From SZUA-430 sp041477875 (lineage in GTDB: Bacteria; Pseudomonadota; Alphaproteobacteria; Micropepsales; Micropepsaceae), in the NCBI GenBank assembly GCA_041477875.1, contig JBGOVA010000006.1, positions 1-49,317 on the forward strand: a DNA stretch of 49,317 bases, in the 5' to 3' direction. Position 1 is the first letter of the stretch; every line of letters begins with the position of its first letter. A model generated the notes under the pieces. It was not told where the DNA came from, searched no databases, and saw only the letters and a list, made by a program, of their open reading frames with translations. The position numbers and the translations under genes are program-made. Shown here in pieces: positions 43,159 to 49,317 of this stretch.

Positions 43159-45021
43159 TCAGGTTTGCGCCAGGCGCGCCTCGGCGGCGGCGAGCATGGT
43201 TTTGAAGCGCGGATGTTCGCGGATCGAATCGAGATCCGAATCGACCTTGGACCAATTCACGGCCTCGAGAGACCCGCTCTCGAACAGCGGTACGAGAAGA
43301 TCGAGCGCGCCTTCGGCGTCGCCAAAACTCGACGCCAGCGTGCAGGCGAAATTGTAACCCATGTTTCGATTGTTCGGATCGAGCAACGTGCCGCGCTCGA
43401 TCCAGTCTTTCGCCCGCTCGACCTCGCCCAGCACCCCAAGCGAGGTCACGATAAAGCTCATGGCCGATCCGTTGTCGGGCTCGGACGCCACGATCCTCTC
43501 TGCGCGAACAAGCGTGCGCTGCGCGCAACGGCGCGCACCGTCCTTGTCGCCGATCGCCTCGTAGCAAGAGATCAGCATGCCGCCCGAGTGATAGTCCGCC
43601 TCCATGAGCGCCGACGCTTTCTCCCAATAGCGAATGGCTTCCGGATAGTGGCGCGCGGGGTAATGGCAAGTTGCGGCGGCGATGTTCACCTCGTAGGACT
43701 CCGGGTCGAGGCCGAGCGCGATCTCGACTTGGCGGATCGCTTCGTCGTGGTGCGCGCTGTTCGTCAGGATCTGCGCCTTTGCGGCGTACGCCTCGGCGAG
43801 CTTGTCGTCGAGAGCGATGGCGCGCTCGGCCGCGGCCAACCCGCTATCGCTGGTGCCTTCGAGAAATATTCGTATGCTTGCCTGTGCGCTTGACATGAGA
43901 GCCCATGCGCGCGCGTAACCGGGATCGAGTTCCGTCGCACGGCGGCAGAGGCGGATTATTGCCTCGTTGCGGCGCGCGCTGCCCAGATTGCCGGCGACGC
44001 TGAATTGCCGCGCCATGAGGAACAGCTTGTAGGCTTTGGCGTTGTTCGTGCCGCGATGCTCGATCGCCTTCTTTTCTTCCGGCAGGAGTTTGAGTTTCAG
44101 CGCCGCGACGATCGCCTCTGAAATCTCGTCCTGCAAGGCGAAGATGTCGTTGAGGTCGCGGTCGTAGCGCTCGGCCCAGACATGGCCGCCCGTCGCGCCG
44201 TCGATCAACTGGGCCGTGATGCGCACGCGATTGCCGGCCTTGCGCACACTGCCTTCGAGCACGTGACCTACTTTCAGCTGGCGCGCGACTTGGGGCACGT
44301 CGACAGGCTTGCCCTTGAAGGTGAACGCGGTGTTGCGCGCGGCGACATAAAGGGCCGACACCTTCGACAGATCGGTGATGATGTCTTCCGTGATGCCGTC
44401 GGAGAAATATTCCTGTTCGGAATCGCCGCTCATGTTGGCGAAGGGCAGGACACAGATCGATAAACGCGGCGTCTTCTGCGCGCTCTGCGCTGGCGCGGCG
44501 TTCGCGGATTTGGGACGCGCGGCGAACACGTGCACCGGGCGCTCGATGTTCTTGACCGTGTGCAGACCTAAATCGTCGAACTCCGCCGCCACCTTACCCG
44601 AGACCTGATCGCTGACATTACGCGACAGCGCAATGCCGCCGACGGGCGCCAGCGTCTGAAGCCGCGCGGCGACGTTGACGCCTTCGCCGTAAATATCGTC
44701 GCCTTCGACAATCACGTCGCCGAGATTGATGCCGATGCGATAGCGAAGCGGCTCGCCCTCGGCCACGCCCGGCGCCGTCGCCTCCATCGCTTGCTGAACT
44801 TCGAGCGCGCAGGTGACAGCGGAAGCGGCGCTGGGGAATTCAATGAGCACGCCGTCGCCCATCAGCTTGAAGATGCGCCCGCCATGTGCGGCGACACAGG
44901 GGTCGAACAGGGCTTTGCGATTTTCCTTCAGGCGCGCCAGCGTTCCCGCCTCGTCGCGCTCCATCAGGCCGCTATAGCCAACGACGTCGGCCGAAAGGAT
45001 GACTGTTAGTTTGCGCTGCAC
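43159..45021 (-). CDS. Class III adenylate cyclase with TolB-like and TPR domains (copy 1 of 3)
   Basis: A 620-residue paralogue, first in the minus-strand direction. It has the same domain order and keeps every cyclase catalytic residue (LSADVVGYS, KLMGDG, GDDIYG, GVNVAARL). Unlike the other two it starts with GTG at 45019-45021; the alignment of MQRKLTVI with both paralogues makes this start secure. The TolB-like part reads CVLPFANMSGDSEQEYFSDG and the TPR tail ends DSIREHPRFKTMLAAAEARL. No sensor or membrane domain is attached, so regulation is probably through the TolB/TPR part binding a partner. The 122 bp upstream, up to a doubtful small gene, may hold the promoter. Confidence 0.9.
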   Translation of the reverse strand: MQRKLTVILSADVVGYSGLMERDEAGTLARLKENRKALFDPCVAAHGGRIFKLMGDGVLIEFPSAASAVTCALEVQQAMEATAPGVAEGEPLRYRIGINLGDVIVEGDDIYGEGVNVAARLQTLAPVGGIALSRNVSDQVSGKVAAEFDDLGLHTVKNIERPVHVFAARPKSANAAPAQSAQKTPRLSICVLPFANMSGDSEQEYFSDGITEDIITDLSKVSALYVAARNTAFTFKGKPVDVPQVARQLKVGHVLEGSVRKAGNRVRITAQLIDGATGGHVWAERYDRDLNDIFALQDEISEAIVAALKLKLLPEEKKAIEHRGTNNAKAYKLFLMARQFSVAGNLGSARRNEAIIRLCRRATELDPGYARAWALMSSAQASIRIFLEGTSDSGLAAAERAIALDDKLAEAYAAKAQILTNSAHHDEAIRQVEIALGLDPESYEVNIAAATCHYPARHYPEAIRYWEKASALMEADYHSGGMLISCYEAIGDKDGARRCAQRTLVRAERIVASEPDNGSAMSFIVTSLGVLGEVERAKDWIERGTLLDPNNRNMGYNFACTLASSFGDAEGALDLLVPLFESGSLEAVNWSKVDSDLDSIREHPRFKTMLAAAEARLAQT

Positions 45022-45143
45022 GAAAGCTCCACGGTTGGCGGCAGAGGGAAGTCTATTCGGGGTTCGGCGGCGCGGGAAGGCTGTCGTAGGTTCCGTAGTC
45101 CAGCAAAGCTGTCACTAAATCGGCTCCAAACGGAGTCGATTTC

Positions 45144-45305
45144 ATGCATCTGCAAAGTCTTGTGTCTATCGCGGAAATCACCGGTGCCCGAGTTCAGGCG
45201 GTTCATCGAAACTTCGCCGGAGCCTGCGATGCGCTCGCAAACCGATCTTTTCACGCAGACCCCGAACGCGGCGTCGACCGAGAGCGTTTGAGGTCAGCCG
45301 CCTAG
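45144..45305 (+). CDS. Possible small protein, 53 residues
   Basis: A doubtful short gene: GGAG eight bases before ATG, then 53 codons beginning HLQSLVSIAEITGARVQAVH and ending RERLRSAA, with a plausible amphipathic helix in the first half. The stop TAG shares a CTAG palindrome with the stop of the convergent dehydratase gene. It resembles no family that I know. The alternative is that this 280-bp gap is only the promoter region of the cyclase cluster, which a minus-strand open frame covering 45006-45254 neither supports nor excludes. Confidence 0.28.
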   Translation: MHLQSLVSIAEITGARVQAVHRNFAGACDALANRSFHADPERGVDRERLRSAA

Positions 45306-46270
45306 GATGCGATAAGTTCGGCGAACTTCTTGAGGTCGATGTTGCCGCCGGAGACGATGGCGACGATCGGGCCCTGGCCGGCTTTGCCCGTCAGTGCGGC
45401 GGCGAGCGGCAGAGCGCCTGCGCCCTCGGCGATGACGCGCGCTTTTTCCGCTATCAGGCGCATCGCTTTCTTTGTCTCGTCCAGGCTGACCACGATGTAG
45501 CCGTCGACCACCGGCTTCATGCGCTGCCACATGCGCGGGAACATGCTCTGGCCGCCGGCGCCGTCGACGAACGACGACTGCCACTCCTTGAAGGGTTGCG
45601 GCGAGCCCATTTTATGCGAGAGCGCTGCGGGAGCCGCCGTCTCCGGTTCGGCGCCGAAAATCTTGACATCCGGTTTGAGCGCTTTCATGGCGCTGCCAAC
45701 GCCGACGATGAGACCGCCGCCGCCGATGCCGGCGATCACCGCGGCGGTGTCGGGCGCGTCTTCGAGAATCTCCAAACCCATCGTGCCGTGGCCGGCGATG
45801 AAATTGTGATCGTCGAAGGGATGCACGAATGTTCCTTCGACGCCGGCGAAGGAGCGCTCATCAAGCGCCTTCCAAGCGACCTCGTAAGGCACCAGAACGA
45901 GCCTTGCACCTAGCGCCCTCATGCGCTCGATCTTCGACGCGGGCGCGGTCTCGATCGCAACGACCGTGCACGTCACGCCCGCTTGTCTCGCCGCGTAGGC
46001 GACGCCTTGCCCGGCGTTGCCCGCGCTGATCGTCCACACGCCGCGTTTGCGCTCCGACTCGGGCAGCATGGCCACAGCGTTGGCCGCGCCGCGCAGCTTG
46101 TAGGCGTTGATCGGCTGGAGGTTCTCGAGCTTGAGCCGGATATCGGGGTAGTCCGGCCCCAACTGCAGGCGGACGAGGGGCGTGCGCAGGATGGTGTCCG
46201 CGATGCGCTTGCGCGCCGCTAGTATGTCCGACAGTGCGATGGGACGAACCGGATCAAGCGTCGTGGTCAT
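45302..46270 (-). CDS. Threonine/serine dehydratase-like PLP enzyme
   Basis: A 322-residue fold-type II PLP enzyme. Lys58 in LQPINAYKLRGAANAV is the Schiff-base lysine; the usual SFK is AYK here. SAGNAGQGVAYAARQAGV is the substrate Asn loop, GIGGGGLIVGVG binds the PLP phosphate, and IVSGGNIDLKKF is near the end. The length without a regulatory ACT domain matches catabolic dehydratases, serine racemases and related enzymes that deaminate hydroxy-amino acids; the exact substrate is not clear. A ThrA-type biosynthetic enzyme is unlikely because the C-terminal regulatory domain is absent. It stands alone between the cyclase cluster and a divergent epimerase. Confidence 0.88.
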   Translation of the reverse strand: MTTTLDPVRPIALSDILAARKRIADTILRTPLVRLQLGPDYPDIRLKLENLQPINAYKLRGAANAVAMLPESERKRGVWTISAGNAGQGVAYAARQAGVTCTVVAIETAPASKIERMRALGARLVLVPYEVAWKALDERSFAGVEGTFVHPFDDHNFIAGHGTMGLEILEDAPDTAAVIAGIGGGGLIVGVGSAMKALKPDVKIFGAEPETAAPAALSHKMGSPQPFKEWQSSFVDGAGGQSMFPRMWQRMKPVVDGYIVVSLDETKKAMRLIAEKARVIAEGAGALPLAAALTGKAGQGPIVAIVSGGNIDLKKFAELIAS

Positions 46271-46438
46271 TCTTGGTCTTCCTTCAGTGCGCGACGCGTC
46301 CGTCGTCCTTCAGCCGTATATCTCCCACCCTACTTCCTCTTTGGCAGGCGTCCAACCTCGGGCGGCCCCGCGCCCCCATGCCGGATTTGCAATTTCGCGG
46401 CCGGCAAAGCAGAAAGGCGCCGCCTGGAGATCTGTCAC

Positions 46439-47422
46439 ATGCAAGTCCTCTTGACCGGCGCGGCCGGGTTCATCGGCTATCACGTTGCGCAGGCTCTGCT
46501 CGCGCGCGGCGAGGAAGTCGTGGGGGTCGACAATCTCAACACGTACTATGAAGTGACGCTGAAGGAAGCGCGGCTTGCAAAGTTGACGGGCCAGAAGGGC
46601 TTTTCGTTCGAGCGGCTGGATATTGCCGATCGTGATGCGATGCTGGCGCTTGCTTCGAAGTATCCTGGCACTACGCATGTCGTGCATCTGGCGGCGCAGG
46701 CGGGCGTGCGGCATTCGCTGACCGACCCCTACACCTATGTGACCTCGAATGTGATGGGTCAGGTGATCCTGCTGGAGCTCGCGCGTAAGCTTTCGAAGCT
46801 CGAACATTTCGTCTATGCGAGCTCGTCCTCCGTGTACGGAGGGAATACCAAGCTGCCGTTCTCCGTCGACGACGAGACCGAGCAGCCGAACTCGCTCTAT
46901 GCGGCGACGAAGAAGGCCGACGAGCTGATCGGCCACACTTACGCGCATCTCTACGGCATTCCGGCGACGGGCTTGCGCTTCTTCACCGTCTATGGGCCGT
47001 GGGGGCGTCCGGATATGGCTGCGTTCCTGTTCACGCGGGCGATCTTGAAGGACGAGCCGATCCGCGTGTTCAATCACGGCGAGATGTGGCGCGACTTCAC
47101 TTATGTCGACGATATCGTTGCGGGCGTTCTCGCCGCGGTCGCGCACAGACCGAAGCGCACGCCGCCGCACGCGGTCTACAATCTCGGCAATCACACGTCG
47201 GAGAAGCTGACCGACTTCATCGCGATTCTGGAGAACGCGCTCGGGCGCAAGGCGCGCTATCAGTTCGAGCCGATGCAGCCCGGCGACGTCGCGCGCACCT
47301 ATGCCGATATCGAGGCGTCGCGGCGCGATCTGGGCTTCGAGCCGAAAACGCCGATCAGCGAGGGCGTGCCGCGCTTCGTTGCTTGGTACAAGGACTACTA
47401 TCGGGAGTGGCCGAAGAATTAG
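46439..47422 (+). CDS. NAD-dependent epimerase, UDP-glucuronate 4-epimerase type
   Basis: A 327-residue extended SDR. The NAD loop is LLTGAAGFIGYHVAQALLAR (4-23); VDNLNTYYEVTLKEARLAKL (30-49) with TYY after DNLN is characteristic of UDP-glucuronate 4-epimerases, which make UDP-galacturonate for capsule or LPS. The catalytic Tyr154 and Lys158 are in SLYAATKKADEL, with Ser129-Ser131 in YASSSSVYGG. LRFFTVYGPWGRPDMA and the RDFTYVDDIVAGV block follow. Together with the UDP-sugar dehydrogenase at 37.4 kb, it fits a uronic-acid-containing surface polymer. Confidence 0.92.
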   Translation: MQVLLTGAAGFIGYHVAQALLARGEEVVGVDNLNTYYEVTLKEARLAKLTGQKGFSFERLDIADRDAMLALASKYPGTTHVVHLAAQAGVRHSLTDPYTYVTSNVMGQVILLELARKLSKLEHFVYASSSSVYGGNTKLPFSVDDETEQPNSLYAATKKADELIGHTYAHLYGIPATGLRFFTVYGPWGRPDMAAFLFTRAILKDEPIRVFNHGEMWRDFTYVDDIVAGVLAAVAHRPKRTPPHAVYNLGNHTSEKLTDFIAILENALGRKARYQFEPMQPGDVARTYADIEASRRDLGFEPKTPISEGVPRFVAWYKDYYREWPKN

Positions 47423-47445
47423 GGCCGGAGGTCGCCCTCCGGCCC
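47422..47445. terminator. Perfect hairpin between convergent genes
   Basis: GGGCCGGAGG and its exact complement, 10-bp arms around the loop TCGC. The hairpin begins at the last base of the epimerase stop codon and lies before the convergent gene end at 47452. There is no T-run, so it would be a Rho-independent-like or RNA-stabilising hairpin serving both genes. Confidence 0.65.
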
Positions 47446-47451
47446 ACCGCG

Positions 47452-48300
47452 TTACCAGCAGAAGCGCCAGCGATAGGCGGCCCAACTGCGCGGCCAATAG
47501 CGATCTTGCCAGCCGTAGCCGCCGTCATAGCCCCAGCGCGGATTGCCTTGGCGCCAGCACAGGCCGCCGTCGTCCCAGAACCACCACGCGTCGTCGTAGT
47601 TCCACCAGTAGTAATCGTCGAAGAAGCGCAAGCCGATGCTCCAGCGCCAGCTGTCGTCCCAGCCGCTGTTGTACCAATGCGGGTACCAATAATTGTTCCA
47701 GTAGAAGTGGTGCGGGCGCCAGCCGCGGAAGTGCTGCACGCCGCGCCAGCGGTCGTTCCAATCGCCGCGATTGCGCCAGTCACCGCGATTCCGCCAGTCG
47801 CCGCGATCACGCCGGTCGCCACGGTCGCGCCAGTCGCCGCGGTCGCGCCAGTGGTTGTTGTTCTGGCCCCAGTTCTGCCGCCAATGGCGATCGGGCGAGG
47901 CGCCGGGACCACCGCGCGAGCCTGGCGGATTTTCCCAGTTGGTGCCGGGGCCGCCGAACGGGCCTGGGGGATTGCCGTCGTGATCGCGATGGCGCCAGCG
48001 GGGGCCGGCACCGGGGCCGCCGACGGGCCCTGGCGGATTCCAGTTCGTGCCGGGGCCGCCGCCGGGGCCGGGCGGATTCCAGTGGTTGGCGCTTGGGCCG
48101 GGGCCGTTGTGGTCGTTGCCGCGGAAGCGCCAGTTCTGGCCGCCGTTGTTGTTGCTGTTGTTTCTGTTGTTGTTGTTTTGCTGTTGGAAGTTTTGGCCGC
48201 GATCGTGGTCGCCGCCGCCGCGCCAATTGCCGTGGCGATCGGCGAGAGCCGGCGCGGTGAGCATGGCCAGCGCCGCGAGGGCTGTGAGAGCGAGTTTCAT
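47452..48300 (-). CDS. Secreted low-complexity Asn/Gly/Pro/Trp-rich repeat protein
   Basis: A 282-residue exported protein of unknown role. The signal peptide is MKLALTALAALAMLTAPALA (1-20). The mature part has clear blocks: an Asn/Gln-rich stretch (37-55), four degenerate copies of NPPGP-x-GGPG-type repeats (about 75-134), an Arg/Asp/Gly/Trp block of RDRGDWR repeats (about 151-182) and an aromatic-rich C-terminus with many Trp and Tyr (about 195-282) and Cys at 248 and 281. I chose the ATG at 48300, where the signal peptide begins. Such composition suggests a cell-surface, matrix or periplasmic structural protein; it is flanked by two sugar-nucleotide epimerases, but no link is proven. Confidence 0.75.
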   Translation of the reverse strand: MKLALTALAALAMLTAPALADRHGNWRGGGDHDRGQNFQQQNNNNRNNSNNNGGQNWRFRGNDHNGPGPSANHWNPPGPGGGPGTNWNPPGPVGGPGAGPRWRHRDHDGNPPGPFGGPGTNWENPPGSRGGPGASPDRHWRQNWGQNNNHWRDRGDWRDRGDRRDRGDWRNRGDWRNRGDWNDRWRGVQHFRGWRPHHFYWNNYWYPHWYNSGWDDSWRWSIGLRFFDDYYWWNYDDAWWFWDDGGLCWRQGNPRWGYDGGYGWQDRYWPRSWAAYRWRFCW

Positions 48301-48411
48301 CTTTCGAGTTCCCAAAAAAAACTTTTCCCCGCTTTGGCTTTTGCACTTGGCGGGCTGAATGGTGCATGAACGGGGCGTTTAGACTTCGCGCAAATACGGG
48401 ACGGATACGGG

Positions 48412-49317
48412 ATGAAGGTTTTGCTGATTGGAGGGGCCGGATATGTCGGGTCGTCGATTGCCTTTCATCTGAGCGATCGCGGACATGAGGTGGTCGTGTT
48501 CGACAATTTGTCCACGGGCGCGCGCGAAGCCGTGCCGCCGGGCGCTCAGCTTATACAAGGGGATTGCGGCGACCGTGAGGCGCTGACGAGGGCGCTCGAA
48601 GATGTCGCGGCGGTGATACAACTTGCCGCGGCGGTGCGCGTGGAAGAGTCGGTCGCCGATCCGGCAAAATACTATTTCAACAACACGGTGAAGTCGCTGA
48701 CCGTGTTCGACGCGTGCGCGAGGGCCGGCGTCAAGGATTTGGTCTTCTCGTCGACGGCGGCGGTTTATGGTGCGCCTGCGAAGGCGCTCATCGACGAGGC
48801 GACGGCGACCGAGCCCGTCAATCCGTACGGCGCCTCGAAGCTCGCCTCGGAGTTCATGCTCAAGGACATCGCGCGCGTCTCGGGCATGCGCGCGACGATT
48901 TTGCGCTATTTCAACGTTGCGGGCGCGGACGCGAAGCTGCGCACGGGGCAGCGCACGCCCGAGGCGACGCATCTGATCAAGGTCGCGTGCGAGGTGGCGA
49001 CGGGCAAGCGGGCGGTGCTCGACATCTACGGCACGGATTATCCGACGCCCGACGGCACGTGCGTGCGCGACTACATCCACGTCGAGGATCTGGTAGACGC
49101 CCACGTCGCCGTGATGCACGCGCTGCGGCCGGCGGATGCGCGCGTCTACAATCTCGGCATCGGCAGAGGCTATTCGGTCCGCCAGATCATCGACGCCGTC
49201 CGGGACGTGACCGGCAGGTCGTTCGAGGTCTCCGAGCAGCCCCGGCGGCCGGGCGATCCGCCGCGGCTGTTCGCCGACCCGGGAAAGATCGAGCGCGAGC
49301 TGGGGTGGCGCGCCTCT
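48412..49317 (+). CDS. galE: UDP-glucose 4-epimerase (cut by window edge)
   Basis: GalE interconverts UDP-glucose and UDP-galactose. The gene starts at ATG 48412 and runs off the right edge after 302 codons with no stop; a full GalE is about 330 residues, so only about 30 residues are missing. The NAD loop is IGGAGYVGSSIAFHL (6-20), VVFDNLSTGAREAVPPG is typical of GalE, the catalytic Tyr139 and Lys143 are in NPYGASKLASE, and LRYFNVAGADAKLRTGQ and DYPTPDGTCVRDYIHVEDLV are GalE-specific blocks. It supplies UDP-galactose for surface glycans and is separated from the low-complexity gene by a 111-bp divergent gap. Confidence 0.94.
   Translation, partial: MKVLLIGGAGYVGSSIAFHLSDRGHEVVVFDNLSTGAREAVPPGAQLIQGDCGDREALTRALEDVAAVIQLAAAVRVEESVADPAKYYFNNTVKSLTVFDACARAGVKDLVFSSTAAVYGAPAKALIDEATATEPVNPYGASKLASEFMLKDIARVSGMRATILRYFNVAGADAKLRTGQRTPEATHLIKVACEVATGKRAVLDIYGTDYPTPDGTCVRDYIHVEDLVDAHVAVMHALRPADARVYNLGIGRGYSVRQIIDAVRDVTGRSFEVSEQPRRPGDPPRLFADPGKIERELGWRAS

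Overview
The window is a high-GC chromosomal segment of an alphaproteobacterium. The evidence is the run of co-oriented housekeeping blocks typical of that class: fabD-fabG-acpP-fabF-mltG-yicC-gmk, lptF-lptG-lptD-surA-pdxA-rsmA, holC next to pepA, and purM-purN. The genus cannot be named from sequence reading alone. Both ends cut through genes: metG on the left and a galE-type epimerase on the right. I saw no tRNA, rRNA, CRISPR array, transposase or phage gene.

Layout. 1-1.2 kb: start of metG, then a two-gene unit of a degenerate secreted nuclease-fold protein and an unknown partner. 1.2-3.8 kb: a coupled DUF1800-DUF1501 pair, divergent from purM-purN (3.9-5.5 kb). 5.5-9.9 kb: a GcvT-like folate protein and two tandem PYROXD2-like flavoproteins. 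9.9-15.1 kb: a prolyl oligopeptidase, and a GbsR/MarR regulator with a candidate operator, followed by DUF4166 and a membrane-SDR fusion. 15.3-21.7 kb: small membrane protein, ndk, ABC-F ATPase, TPR protein, holC and pepA, with two long palindromic repeat elements between genes. 21.9-29.8 kb: an outer-membrane assembly operon (lptF, lptG, lptD, surA) running into pdxA and rsmA. 29.8-35.8 kb: the convergent fatty-acid and cell-wall operon. 35.9-49.3 kb: an accessory-like region with an O-antigen ligase-like protein, three nucleotide-sugar enzymes, three tandem adenylate cyclase-TolB-TPR paralogues, a PLP dehydratase and two unusual secreted proteins.

How the genes work together. The lpt genes and surA export lipopolysaccharide and fold outer-membrane proteins. 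The fab genes and acpP make the acyl chains, and mltG sets glycan strand length. The UDP-sugar dehydrogenase, two epimerases and the Wzy/WaaL-type protein suggest surface polysaccharide synthesis.

Most notable observations: pdxA carries one in-frame TAG in place of the Glu of its conserved GHTE motif, with the rest of the gene intact; there is a tandem triplication of cyclase-TolB-TPR proteins with all catalytic residues kept; a perfect inverted repeat overlaps the probable promoter of the GbsR/MarR gene; and two intergenic elements of about 150 and 180 bp are near-complete palindromes. No clearly new multi-gene system could be shown. The best candidates for unknown biology are the nuclease-fold pair at 0.3-1.1 kb, the cyclase cluster and the two repeat-containing secreted proteins.
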